64,000 bases of DNA from Chloroflexota bacterium (GTDB taxonomy: Bacteria; Chloroflexota; Anaerolineae; Anaerolineales; Villigracilaceae): NCBI GenBank assembly GCA_016235445.1, contig JACRLB010000036.1, forward strand, positions 1 through 64,000, read 5' to 3'. Of the stretch, positions 7,455 to 15,853 are shown piece after piece. A program made the position numbers and the translations under genes. A model generated the notes under the pieces. It saw nothing but the letters and a program-made list of their open reading frames with translations. It ran no database searches and had not been told where the DNA came from. Position 1 is the stretch's first letter, and every line of letters starts with the position of its first letter.

Positions 7455-8829
7455 TTCTGCAAGCAGGCAACTCTCCGCCTCTTTCCGCGACCCAAGCGGG
7501 TTCCTGTTTACTGACAATGGAATCTTATACCGACAGATCAACCGCGCCTATGCCGAAGATTACGCGCGGTTGATGGATTCTGGCTTGTACGAGAAGCTGG
7601 TCAAAGCTGGGGCGTTGATTCCGCATGTGGAGACCGAGCAGGTTGCGGCGGAGAGCGAAGCGGCTTTTAAAGTCATCCAGCCACAGCGCGTACCTTTCAT
7701 CTCCTATCCGTATGAATGGTCGTTCAGTCAAATGAAGGATGCCGCGCTAACGACACTATCCATTCACAAACGCGCGTTGAAACTGGGTATGTCGTTGAAA
7801 GATGCGAGCGCGTACAACATCCAGTTCGTGCGCGGCAAGGCGATGTTGATCGACACGCTTTCGTTCGAGACGTACAAAGAAGGCGAGCCGTGGACGGCGT
7901 ACAAGCAGTTCTGCCAGCACTTTCTCGCGCCGCTTGCGTTGATGAGTTACCGCGATGTGCGCCTGAGCCAGCTTCTGCGTGTGTACATCGACGGTGTGCC
8001 GCTCGATCTTGCCAGCGCATTACTGCCTTTCAAAACAAAGTTTAATTTTGGTTTGCTGACGCATATTCATATTCACGCGGGTTCGCAAAAACGCTATGCC
8101 GATAAAACCGTTGAGCCGCGCAAAGGCATGATGAGCCAGCAAGCCATGATTGGCTTGATCGAGAGCCTTGAATCTACGATTAAGAAATTAACCTGGAAGC
8201 CCGCCGGCACCGAATGGGGCGCGTATTACGAAGCCACGAATTATTCGGACTCGGCTTTTGAACACAAAAAGCAATTGGTGCGCGAGTGGACGGCTGAAAA
8301 GACCCCCAATTTAGTTTGGGATTTGGGCGGCAACACAGGTGTGTTCAGCCGCGAAGCCGCCGCTTCTGGCGCGTTCACGGTTTCATTTGATATTGACCCG
8401 GCGGCGGTGGAACAAAATTATCAGGTTGTGAAAAAGAACAGGGAGCAAAATCTTTTGCCGCTTGTTTTGGATCTCACCAATCCCAGCCCATCCATTGGCT
8501 GGGACCATGCCGAGCGCGATTCCTTCAGCCAGCGCGGCCCCGCGGATATGGCCTTGGCATTGGCGGTGATTCATCATCTTGCCATTTCGAATAATGTGCC
8601 GCTCGCACAGCTTGCTCAATTTTTTGCGGCGCGCACGAAATGGCTGGTGATCGAGTTTGTGCCGAAGTCTGATTCACAGGTGAGGCGTTTGCTCGCCTCC
8701 CGCAGGGATATTTTCCCAAACTATACCCGTGAAGGTTTTGAGGCCGCCTTTTCAGAACGCTTCACAATCCATAATGCTGAACCCGTCCGCGATTCGGAGC
8801 GAACGCTTTACCTGATGGAAACTCGGTAA
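7438..8829 (+). CDS. Class I SAM-dependent methyltransferase, two-domain
   Basis: A 463-aa protein with a C-terminal Rossmann methyltransferase. The SAM-binding motif I is VWDLGGNTGVFSREAA, followed by an acidic motif II (VSFDIDPAAVEQ) and ALAVIHHL. The N-terminal 250 residues (from FLFTDNGILYRQINRAY) are a conserved helical part seen in related proteins annotated as nodulation-type methyltransferases; the substrate is unknown. The open frame extends to 7339, but I place the start at the ATG at 7438, which overlaps the preceding small gene; ATG 7423 is possible. Confidence 0.8.
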   Translation: MATPTNSASRQLSASFRDPSGFLFTDNGILYRQINRAYAEDYARLMDSGLYEKLVKAGALIPHVETEQVAAESEAAFKVIQPQRVPFISYPYEWSFSQMKDAALTTLSIHKRALKLGMSLKDASAYNIQFVRGKAMLIDTLSFETYKEGEPWTAYKQFCQHFLAPLALMSYRDVRLSQLLRVYIDGVPLDLASALLPFKTKFNFGLLTHIHIHAGSQKRYADKTVEPRKGMMSQQAMIGLIESLESTIKKLTWKPAGTEWGAYYEATNYSDSAFEHKKQLVREWTAEKTPNLVWDLGGNTGVFSREAAASGAFTVSFDIDPAAVEQNYQVVKKNREQNLLPLVLDLTNPSPSIGWDHAERDSFSQRGPADMALALAVIHHLAISNNVPLAQLAQFFAARTKWLVIEFVPKSDSQVRRLLASRRDIFPNYTREGFEAAFSERFTIHNAEPVRDSERTLYLMETR

Positions 8830-8863
8830 CATTTCTGCCATGCGGGGGATGAAAAATACGTTG

Positions 8864-8901
8864 TATAATCGAATGAAAGTTGTCATGCAAAGGAGCCTTG
8901 T
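8864..8901 (+). promoter_or_regulatory. Probable -10 box and ribosome site for the 8902 gene
   Basis: TATAAT at 8864-8869, then AAAGGAG at 8889-8895, precede the ATG at 8902. This suggests the two-membrane-segment protein has its own promoter rather than reading through from the methyltransferase. Confidence 0.55.
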
Positions 8902-9906
8902 ATGGATTTTATCGTCGCCTTGTTGAAAAAAATTCCCATCCTGCCGATTGTCCTGTTTATTGCGGGGCTGTTGCTGGGGCTGTTATTTGGGTATGTCATC
9001 GCACCTGTGGAATTCGTGGATGCAACCCCATCCTATCTACGAACGGATTTGCAGGAGGATTACCTGCGAATGGCAATTGACTCCTTTCGCCTCAACGCGG
9101 ACCCGAACCTGGCCGTCCAACGTTGGCAGAATCTTGGCGAAGGCGCCCAGCAGGCCTATGCCAACATCCAGGCGAACCCTGGCAACACCGACCCGAATGT
9201 AGTCAAGGTGTATGGGGATGTGATCACGAAAGTGCTATCCGCAGGCGGCGCTCAACCGTCCGAAACAACAACTGGCGGGTTGGGGCTTTCAAGCCCCATC
9301 ATCATTGGCGTTTTGGGAATTGTTTTGTTGGGCGTGCTTGGCGCGGGCGGTTTTTACGCCTATCGTCTGTTGGGCAAACGCGGCAGTGGTGAAGTGACCG
9401 CTGTCATGCAGGCCAATGAGATCAGCCGCAACGCGGAAAAAACCAATTTTGAAGACCTCGGCCTTGCTCCGCCGATTACGCAAACCATGACGACCTATGT
9501 GTTGGGCGATGACCTGTACGATGAGTCTTTCAGCATAGACACGCAGGCTGGCGAATTCATGGGTGAATACGGCGTAGGCGTTTCAGAAGCCATTGGCGTG
9601 GGCGACCCGAAGAAGGTGACCGCGCTGGAAATCTGGCTCTTCGACAAGAACGATATCAAGACCGCAACAAAAGTATTGATGTCTCAACATGCGTTCAACG
9701 ACCCTGAGATCCGCGGCCGCCTCGAGCGCAAGGGTGAGCTTGTGGTGGTGGAACCCCAGGCACAGGTGTTGCTCGAGACAGCCACCCTGCAATTACTTGC
9801 CACCGTGATCGACCTTGAGTATGGAAAGGGTCCCATGCCAGCCGATAGTTATTTCGAACGAATTACAATGGAATTGGCCATCTGGCCCAGGCAGGGCAAC
9901 AAGTAG
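8902..9906 (+). CDS. Two-pass membrane protein of unknown function
   Basis: 334 aa, no family recognised. One membrane helix is at residues 11-33. A helical extracytoplasmic region with AQQAYANIQANPGNTDPNVV lies at about 75-105. A second helix (about 131-156) follows a short Thr/Gly linker. The C-terminal 170 residues form a soluble domain with TYVLGDDLYDESFSID and TALEIWLFDKND, which reads as a beta-rich domain. It would place two soluble domains on opposite sides or in a loop. A strong terminator follows, so it is probably monocistronic. Confidence 0.75.
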   Translation: MDFIVALLKKIPILPIVLFIAGLLLGLLFGYVIAPVEFVDATPSYLRTDLQEDYLRMAIDSFRLNADPNLAVQRWQNLGEGAQQAYANIQANPGNTDPNVVKVYGDVITKVLSAGGAQPSETTTGGLGLSSPIIIGVLGIVLLGVLGAGGFYAYRLLGKRGSGEVTAVMQANEISRNAEKTNFEDLGLAPPITQTMTTYVLGDDLYDESFSIDTQAGEFMGEYGVGVSEAIGVGDPKKVTALEIWLFDKNDIKTATKVLMSQHAFNDPEIRGRLERKGELVVVEPQAQVLLETATLQLLATVIDLEYGKGPMPADSYFERITMELAIWPRQGNK

Positions 9907-9907
9907 T

Positions 9908-9941
9908 AAAAATCCCGTCCAACACTGGACGGGATTTTTTA
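9908..9941 (+). terminator. Intrinsic terminator after the 8902 gene
   Basis: Stem AAAAATCCCGTCC / GGACGGGATTTTT with a 6-nt loop and a T-run on the plus strand. The A-run before the stem means it could also work in reverse. Confidence 0.88.
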
Positions 9942-9946
9942 TTCAC

Positions 9947-9974
9947 CATACTGCAAGATTTATCTTGCAGTATG
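9947..9974. terminator. Hairpin between convergent genes
   Basis: CATACTGCAAGAT pairs with ATCTTGCAGTATG. It sits just after greA on the minus strand and beside the plus-strand terminator. It is a stable stem but lacks its own T-run. It may be a dispersed CTGCAAGATTTATCTTGCAG palindrome (compare 55585-55615, same TTTAT loop style). Confidence 0.5.
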
Positions 9975-9977
9975 TGT

Positions 9978-10442
9978 TTATTCAATTGCCACAATTTTGA
10001 ACTTGATCTTGCCGCCGGGGGCTTCCGCTTCGGCAACGTCGCCAACTTTTTTGTCAATCAGCGCCTTGCCAATGGGGGATTCATGGGAGATTTTGCCTTT
10101 GCGCGGATCTGCTTCGGTGGGGCCGACAAGATGATACGTTTCAGGGTCAAACCCATCTTCCTGAATGGTGATGTGAGAGCCTATTACGACAATCCCTCTG
10201 CTTTGCGTTTTTTCGATGATGACCGAGTTGCGCAGGATCGCTTCGATCTCCTGGATGCGTCCCTCGAGGAAGCCCTGGTCTTCCTTGGCTTTATGGTAAT
10301 CTGCATTTTCGGAAAGATCGCCCATTTGAATGGCGGAGCGCAGTCTGGCTGACAATTCATCGCGGCGTGGACCTTTTAGGTCTTTCAACTCGGCCTGGAG
10401 TTTGGCTTCACCTTCGGGGGTCAGATAATTGGGTTGGGACAT
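9978..10442 (-). CDS. greA: Transcription elongation factor GreA
   Basis: GreA (154 aa) rescues backtracked RNA polymerase by stimulating transcript cleavage. The N-terminal coiled coil starts YLTPEGEAKLQAELKDLK and carries the acidic tip region (LSENADYHKAKEDQG). The C-terminal FKBP-like domain ends with SPIGKALIDKKVGDVAEAEAPGGKIKF. Length is typical. Upstream on the minus strand a GGAG-type ribosome site is present. Confidence 0.96.
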   Translation of the reverse strand: MSQPNYLTPEGEAKLQAELKDLKGPRRDELSARLRSAIQMGDLSENADYHKAKEDQGFLEGRIQEIEAILRNSVIIEKTQSRGIVVIGSHITIQEDGFDPETYHLVGPTEADPRKGKISHESPIGKALIDKKVGDVAEAEAPGGKIKFKIVAIE

Positions 10443-10535
10443 GGCTTGCTCCTTTCTTGTTTGTGGTTGCTGTAATAATATTTTATAAAAAAGGGGCAGT
10501 TATACATTGTGCGCCCCCTTTCATGTAAAACCCAG

Positions 10536-11687
10536 TCAGGGTCTTTCGAAGGGATTGAAGAGCTTCTGGTGTTCTTCGATTGCGAAACGATCCGTCATAC
10601 CTGCAACATAATCACAGATGGTGCGTTCCAGCCCGCGCTTTTCGACGAAGAATTGAATGTGGTCGGGAAGCATGGCTGGCTCGGCGCGGTAGGCATGAAA
10701 CAGGTCCGAAATGATGCGTTCGGCTTTGACCTGCATCCGCACCACGCGGTAGTGTCGGTACAATTTGCTGTAGAGCAAATCCTTGAGTTCGCGGTTGCGG
10801 CGCTGCATCTCTTCGCTGTATCCAATGACATTGTGCTTCATTTTTTGAATATCTGCCGCGGTCTTAACCTTGCTTTCCTTGAGGCGTTTATCGGTGGCCT
10901 TGATCATATCTGTCACCATGATGCCGACCAGTTGACGGATCATCCGATGCCTTTCCATATCATCGAGGATTGCGCCATGCCAGTTGTAGGTCTCGCGCAG
11001 GATTTCCCACAGCGCGACCCCTTCCAAAACTTGCGGACGGATCATGCCAGAGCGCAGGCCGTCATCGAGATCATGCGTGGTGTAGGCCAGTTCATCTGCC
11101 ACGTTGGCAATTTGGGTCTCGAGATTGCCGCGCAAGTCGGGGCTGAAATCGCGGGCGTCGGAAATATCATATTCTGATTCGTGTTTGACCATGCCTTCGC
11201 GCACTTCCCAGCTTAGATTCAAGCCAGGGAATTCAGGGTAACGCTGTTCCAGTTCGGTGACGATGCGCAGGGATTGCTTGTTGTGATCGAACCCGCCATA
11301 ATCTTTCATCAGCCTTGCGAGGGCAATTTCGCCTGAGTGGCCGAAGGGCGAATGCCCCAGATCGTGTGCAAGGCAAATGGCTTCGACAAGGTCTTCGTTC
11401 CCGCCCAGGGCGCGGGCCAATGTCCGGCCTATTTGGGCAACTTCCAGCGTGTGGGTGAGGCGGGTGCGGAAGTGGTCGCCTTCAAAGTTGATGAAGACCT
11501 GCGTCTTGTATTCCAGCCTGCGAAAGGCAGTGGTGTGCAAAATGCGGTCGCGGTCGCGCTGGAAGGAGGTGCGGTATTCAGGCTCGCCGTCGAGATAGGC
11601 GCGGCCTTTCGTATCCCTGCTGCGCATTCCGTAAGGGGCAAGGCTTTTGTCTTCGGTCTCTTCCAGTTCCTGACGGGTAAAGAACAT
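10536..11687 (-). CDS. dgt: Deoxyguanosinetriphosphate triphosphohydrolase-like HD protein
   Basis: Hydrolyses dNTPs to nucleoside and triphosphate, controlling the dNTP pool. HD-domain metal ligands are visible in RTRLTHTLEVAQIGRTLA (first His) and AICLAHDLGHSPFGHSGE (His-Asp pair). IANVADELAYTTHDLDDGL supplies the later conserved aspartate. The family start RDRILHTTAFRRLEYKTQV is present. I chose ATG 11687 because AAAGG lies just upstream; the frame opens at 11711. tRNA-Leu lies upstream on the same strand, separated by a palindrome. Confidence 0.9.
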   Translation of the reverse strand: MFFTRQELEETEDKSLAPYGMRSRDTKGRAYLDGEPEYRTSFQRDRDRILHTTAFRRLEYKTQVFINFEGDHFRTRLTHTLEVAQIGRTLARALGGNEDLVEAICLAHDLGHSPFGHSGEIALARLMKDYGGFDHNKQSLRIVTELEQRYPEFPGLNLSWEVREGMVKHESEYDISDARDFSPDLRGNLETQIANVADELAYTTHDLDDGLRSGMIRPQVLEGVALWEILRETYNWHGAILDDMERHRMIRQLVGIMVTDMIKATDKRLKESKVKTAADIQKMKHNVIGYSEEMQRRNRELKDLLYSKLYRHYRVVRMQVKAERIISDLFHAYRAEPAMLPDHIQFFVEKRGLERTICDYVAGMTDRFAIEEHQKLFNPFERP

Positions 11688-11702
11688 GTCTGCCTTTAAT
11701 AA

Positions 11703-11827
11703 TGATGTCATTACGAGCCTGAACCTGACGAAGCAACCTCCGCATCATGAGGAGGGATTGCTCACCTGCACTGCACCAAACGCAGTGCAGGTGCAGGTGT
11801 CGGGAATAAGCACCCTCGCAATGACAT
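11703..11827. repeat. GTCATT(A/G)CGAG inverted repeat
   Basis: The ends ATGTCATTACGAG and CTCGCAATGACAT are inverted, with GAAGCAACCTCC / GGAGGGATTGCT inside and a smaller CTGCACTGC / GCAGTGCAG stem in the centre. This is the widespread environmental-bacterial repeat of the type ATTGCGAGG...GAAGCAATC. It separates dgt from tRNA-Leu. Confidence 0.75.
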
Positions 11828-11835
11828 TGGACTTG

Positions 11836-11919
11836 TGGGGCGAGAGGGGGTCGAACCCTCACGTTGTTACCAACGACAGATTTTAAGTCTGTTGCGTCTG
11901 CCGATTCCGCCATCGCCCC
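11836..11919 (-). tRNA. tRNA-Leu (anticodon UAA)
   Basis: The minus strand gives a complete class II tRNA of 84 nt. The acceptor stem is GGGGCGA / TCGCCCC. The anticodon stem-loop CAGACTTAAAATCTG has anticodon TAA. A long variable arm (CGTTGGTAACAACG) and a T arm with GGTTCGACC are present. The discriminator base is A, typical of tRNA-Leu. CCA is not encoded. Confidence 0.95.
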
Positions 11920-11999
11920 AACGCGCGTAATTTTACTATAAATTGCGAAGGTTTTGAATGGAATGATTTCTGTTGAATACGGCTTTCTCAAAATCTGAA

Positions 12000-12095
12000 A
12001 ATCTTTAACGCGAATGGCTCGAATGAAACGAATGGCGCGAATTTTTCTGTATTTTCGCGAAATTCACCCAGTTTGCGTAATTCGCGTTAAGCCTT
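12000..12095. repeat. Intergenic GCGAAT-word repeat
   Basis: The spacer before the PLP gene holds alternating words GCGAATGGC, GCGAATTTTT, GCGAAATTC and AATTCGCGTTAA that form an imperfect inverted repeat (TTAACGCGAAT / ATTCGCGTTAA). A similar unit is at 48490-48556. No coding sequence is apparent. Confidence 0.6.
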
Positions 12096-12108
12096 TGCCA
12101 TAAACTTG

Positions 12109-12129
12109 TAAAATGGCTAAACTATTCGC
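12109..12129 (+). promoter_or_regulatory. -10 box immediately upstream of the PLP gene
   Basis: TAAAAT at 12109-12114 lies 15 nt before the ATG and there is no ribosome site, so the transcript should have a leader of only about 9 nt. Confidence 0.5.
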
Positions 12130-13596
12130 ATGACACTTCCTTTCCCCACCACTGGAAAATCAAAAGATGAAGTCCTTGCCGCCATGCGCGCCGCGCGCGA
12201 CCATGATGTGCAATGGCAAAGGGGACGCGCGTTCAGCCTGGTCTATCACGCCGGCAAAGATGTGGATGATCTGCTGAAGGAAGCGTCTCTTTTATTTTTC
12301 TCCGAGAACGGCCTGAACCCAACGGCTTTTCCATCCCTGCGAAAGTTTGAAACAGAGATCGTTGCAATGGCCGCTTCGCTTTTGGGCGGCGATGACAATG
12401 CCGCAGGGACGGTCACTTCCGGGGGAACAGAATCACTTTTGATGACGGTCAAGACCGCGCGGGATTGGGCGCGCAAACATCGCCCTGAGATCAAACTACC
12501 GGAGATGATTCTGCCAATCACTGGACATCCCGCCTTTGAAAAGGCGGCGGAATATTTTGGAGTGAAAGCGGTTCATATCTCCGTTCGGGCTGATTGCCGC
12601 GCCGACGCCGAATCGGCGCGAAGGGCTGTCACTGCCAATACCATCCTGATGATCGGCTCTGCGCCAGCGTATCCGCATGGGGTGGTGGACCCGATCCGCG
12701 AGTTGGCGGCGATTGCACTGGAGCATGGCATCCTCTTTCACACGGATGCCTGCGTGGGCGGCTTCATGCTGCCCTTTGTCCGCAAGCTCGGCTACAGCGT
12801 GCCAGACTTCGATCTCTCCGTGCCCGGCGTTACTTCGATCTCTGCGGACTTGCACAAGTATGCCTATGCCGCCAAAGGCGCATCTGTCATTTTATATAAA
12901 TCGGCGGAATTGCGCCGGCATCAAATGTTCGTGCATACTGATTGGCCCGGTGGAATTTATCCGTCACCTTCAATGGGTGGGACGCGCCCCGGCGCCCCGA
13001 TTGCGGCGGCCTGGGCGGTGTTGAATTATCTCGGCGAATCTGGTTACCTCGAAATGACCGACCTGGTGATGAAAGCCGCGCGCCGTTTGCAGGAAGGGGT
13101 GAACGCCACGCCAGGGTTGAAGGTGGTCAGTAACCCTGAGATGAGCGTGTTTGCAATTGGCTCCAACCCTTCGACACGCTTCGCGTCAGGGCTGGATGTC
13201 TATTCTCTCGCCGATGAATTAACGAAGCGCAACTGGCATCTTGACCGCCAGCAATTCCCGCCCACTTTGCACATGACTGTGCAGTTTGGACATGTCGATG
13301 TTGTGGCTGAATTTTTGAGCGATTTGTCTGATGCGGCGAATGCCATCCGCAAGCCGAGTTTTGAAAAGACAGTCAATGCGTGGTTGATCAAGATCGCCAA
13401 TGTTCTGGTGCGGATTCTGCCCGAAGCATGGGTCACAAGCCTGATGGAAAAAGTATCAGGCCTGATGGGCGGAGGAGGCGGACTTCCCAGCAAAATGGCC
13501 CCGATGTATGGGCTAATCGGCTCGCTTCCCAATCGTGGCGATTTGAAGGAAATGGTGTTGGACTTATTGGATGGAATGACGCGCTACAAGAAGTAG
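12130..13596 (+). CDS. PLP-dependent lyase/decarboxylase, sphingosine-1-phosphate lyase-like
   Basis: A 488-aa fold-type I PLP enzyme of the group II decarboxylase clan. Motifs: GTVTSGGTESLLMTVKTAR (phosphate and substrate loop, about 98-116), FHTDACVGGFMLPF with the cofactor-contacting Asp, and SADLHKYAYAAKG with the Schiff-base lysine K243. This set is closest to sphingosine-1-phosphate lyase and related carbon-carbon lyases. The real substrate in this organism is unknown; phosphoethanolamine-like sphingolipids are possible but not shown. It may be expressed from a nearly leaderless mRNA. Confidence 0.82.
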   Translation: MTLPFPTTGKSKDEVLAAMRAARDHDVQWQRGRAFSLVYHAGKDVDDLLKEASLLFFSENGLNPTAFPSLRKFETEIVAMAASLLGGDDNAAGTVTSGGTESLLMTVKTARDWARKHRPEIKLPEMILPITGHPAFEKAAEYFGVKAVHISVRADCRADAESARRAVTANTILMIGSAPAYPHGVVDPIRELAAIALEHGILFHTDACVGGFMLPFVRKLGYSVPDFDLSVPGVTSISADLHKYAYAAKGASVILYKSAELRRHQMFVHTDWPGGIYPSPSMGGTRPGAPIAAAWAVLNYLGESGYLEMTDLVMKAARRLQEGVNATPGLKVVSNPEMSVFAIGSNPSTRFASGLDVYSLADELTKRNWHLDRQQFPPTLHMTVQFGHVDVVAEFLSDLSDAANAIRKPSFEKTVNAWLIKIANVLVRILPEAWVTSLMEKVSGLMGGGGGLPSKMAPMYGLIGSLPNRGDLKEMVLDLLDGMTRYKK

Positions 13597-13597
13597 T

Positions 13598-13656
13598 AAC
13601 GACTTCAGTCGTTGTTGCTTGGCAAAAAAAAGCGACTGAAGTCGCAACTACTCATG
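13598..13656. repeat. CGACTTCAGTCG hairpin repeat
   Basis: ACGACTTCAGTCGTTGTTG pairs with CGACTGAAGTCGCAACTA around an A-run loop. It is a typical small intergenic palindrome and could act as a stem-loop between the two genes. The MFS ribosome site (AAAGGAG) follows. Confidence 0.7.
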
Positions 13657-13672
13657 CGCCAAAGGAGAATTC

Positions 13673-15106
13673 ATGACCACCACAAAACAGGGCTATCTTT
13701 CGTTTTGGACAAAACTGGCATACGGCACAGGCGATTGGAGCCTGGCAAGTTTTGGCACTCTCCGTCAGGTGTTCTACGCCATCTTTCTCACAGACGTGGT
13801 CGGGTTGGAACCGCGCCTCGCTTCTTTCGCGGCATTGATCGGCATCGTCTGGGATGCGATCAACGATCCCATCGTCGGCACAATCAGTGATCGCGTTCGT
13901 TCGCGTTGGGGACGCCGCCGCCCATTTCTTTTATTATTTTCAATTCCATTTGGATTGAGTTTTGTTGCGCTTTGGTGGGCGCCGCCGTTTCAAAACCAAT
14001 ACCTGCTCGCGGCCACGGTCTGCCTGACCTATATGCTGAGCGACACATTACAAACATTGGTTTCCATTCCGTTTTATTCGCTCACCCCTGAAATGACATC
14101 GGATTATGATGAGCGGACAAGCCTGAGCGGATACCGCATGTTTTTTAATTTACTCGCTTCACTCGCCACCGCAGTTGCCGCCCCGGCGATAGTGGATTCT
14201 GCGCTGACAGGTGGCGCCACCCAACAACAGGGATATTTCATTGTTTCGGCTCTCTTTGGCGGGCTGGCAGTCATTCCTTTCTTTGTGATCTTTGCGGTTG
14301 TGCGTGAACGCGGAAATGCCGCCGATGCCGCCGAACCTGAAATTCCATTTTTTCAAACCTTGCGCACCGCATGGAAAAATATCCCATTCCGATTTGCGAC
14401 CGCGCTCTACATGCTCAACTGGATCACTTTCGATTTGGTCGCGTTGGCGCTCCCATTTTTCCTTGCGTATTGGGTTGCGAATGGGAACCTGCTCCAAAAG
14501 GCTCTCGGCCTTCCACTTGACTCGGCTGTCTTTGCCTGCCTGCTTGTGACTTCGGTGGTCGTCCTGCCGTTCTGGGTCTGGCTGGCTCGCAAAATTGGCA
14601 AACAACGCGCCTACATCATTGGCATGACCTTTTGGGCGGTTGTGCAATTGCTGATCTATTCCATTCAACCGGGGCAGGTCACATACATCCTTGTACTGGC
14701 GGTTCTGGCAGGGATCAGCGTTTCCACCGCGCATGTTCTGCCCGATGCAATCTTCCCCGATGTGATCGAATGGGATGAACTACGCACAGGCCGCCGCCGT
14801 GAGGGAATTTATTATGGAGTCAAAAATTTTGTGCGGAAATTAACAGGCGCGCTGGCGATCTTCATCGCATTGCAAACTTTGGGCTGGTTCGGCTATCAAT
14901 CCCCACCCGTTGGGGCGATACAGTTTTCTCAATCCGCGCCCACATTGCAAGCCATTCGCTTTTTGATCGGCCCGTTTGGCGCCCTGCTTTTATTCGGCGC
15001 TGTGGCGATGGCATGGTTCTACCCGTTGACTCGCGAGCGGCACGCTCGAGTCCGCGCCATGCTGGAGCGGAAGAAGGAGCGAGTCGCTGCGAAGAAAGAG
15101 GAGTAA
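13673..15106 (+). CDS. MFS transporter, GPH sugar:cation symporter type
   Basis: A 477-aa inner-membrane transporter with about 12 hydrophobic helices. The N-terminus (LAYGTGDWSLASFGTLRQVF) and the loop 2-3 motif DPIVGTISDRVRSRWGRRRP match the glycoside-pentoside-hexuronide:cation symporter group. FPDVIEWDELRTGRRREG is the second conserved loop of this group. The substrate is not predictable. The C-terminus is a basic tail rich in Arg/Lys/Glu. AAAGGAG supports the start. Confidence 0.85.
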   Translation: MTTTKQGYLSFWTKLAYGTGDWSLASFGTLRQVFYAIFLTDVVGLEPRLASFAALIGIVWDAINDPIVGTISDRVRSRWGRRRPFLLLFSIPFGLSFVALWWAPPFQNQYLLAATVCLTYMLSDTLQTLVSIPFYSLTPEMTSDYDERTSLSGYRMFFNLLASLATAVAAPAIVDSALTGGATQQQGYFIVSALFGGLAVIPFFVIFAVVRERGNAADAAEPEIPFFQTLRTAWKNIPFRFATALYMLNWITFDLVALALPFFLAYWVANGNLLQKALGLPLDSAVFACLLVTSVVVLPFWVWLARKIGKQRAYIIGMTFWAVVQLLIYSIQPGQVTYILVLAVLAGISVSTAHVLPDAIFPDVIEWDELRTGRRREGIYYGVKNFVRKLTGALAIFIALQTLGWFGYQSPPVGAIQFSQSAPTLQAIRFLIGPFGALLLFGAVAMAWFYPLTRERHARVRAMLERKKERVAAKKEE

Positions 15107-15148
15107 AAAATACGTATTTGTATAGTAGACAATATCCGAAATTAATTT

Positions 15149-15228
15149 GGGACGCTGACCGCGAAGCGCGCAGACAAACGCAGATTAATTCTTTTGAATC
15201 AGCGAAAATCAGCGTTTATCTGCGTCCA
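15149..15228. repeat. GGACGCTGA...TCTGCGTCC inverted repeat
   Basis: This imperfect palindrome of words GGACGC, CAGATTAATT, AATCAGCG and TCTGCGTCC belongs to the same class as 2289-2400. The rest of the 15107-15377 spacer shows no gene. Confidence 0.6.
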
Positions 15229-15377
15229 AAAAAGGTCTTCGCTTATTACGGATAAAGTCCAGCTAAGTAATTGGTACAAAAAAGCATTCCCATTTGGGAA
15301 GGTTGGAGGGGATGGTTTACGGTTTGCACACAATGGTAAACTTGAAGAAACAACAATGAAACGAGGAGAACTCAACC

Positions 15378-15599
15378 ATGTCTGAAATCAAATACGAAAT
15401 CATCCAAAAAATCGGCGTACTGTCCACCTCTGCCAGCGGCTGGTCGAAAGAACTCAACCTCATCAGTTGGAACGACCGCGACCCGAAATACGATCTGCGC
15501 GACTGGTCCGCCGACCACACGAAAATGGGCAAGGGAGTGACGCTTTCAAAAGAAGAACTGGCCGCCTTAAAAGAGTTGCTAAACACCCCCAGCTTGTAG
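15378..15599 (+). CDS. YdbC/PC4-like single-strand nucleic-acid-binding protein
   Basis: A 73-aa protein of the PC4 (transcriptional coactivator p15) fold as found in bacterial YdbC. Characteristic blocks are KKIGVLSTSASGWSKELNLI-like beta strands, WNDRDPKYDLRDWSADH and KMGKGVTLSKEELAALKELL. YdbC binds ssDNA and RNA. GGAG just upstream supports the start. It appears monocistronic. Confidence 0.88.
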   Translation: MSEIKYEIIQKIGVLSTSASGWSKELNLISWNDRDPKYDLRDWSADHTKMGKGVTLSKEELAALKELLNTPSL

Positions 15600-15841
15600 T
15601 TCGACAATGTCATATTTCAAAACCATTACCACAAAGTCCACAAAGGGGCACAAAGGAGAACAAAAGGCTAAGAACGAAGGTTTCCTTCGTGTTACTCACC
15701 TGCACTGGTACGGCTTAAGCCGCACGGCGCAAGTACGCGCCATTTGTAGTTTTGTACTTTGGTTTCAGTTTTAATTTGGCATTGTCAAAGCAGGAAGAAA
15801 TCCGCAATTATTTAATTACACCAAAGAAAGCAATTTCGTAC

Positions 15842-15853
15842 TACAATAGTCCC
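15842..15853 (+). promoter_or_regulatory. -10 box giving a leaderless start
   Basis: TACAAT at 15842-15847 lies only 6 nt before the ATG at 15854. With normal spacing transcription would begin on or beside the start codon. No ribosome site is present. Confidence 0.55.

Noticed and set aside
15752-15853. Extended N-terminus of the response regulator
   Set aside because: The extra 34 residues are not part of a receiver domain and lie upstream of the -10 box at 15842.
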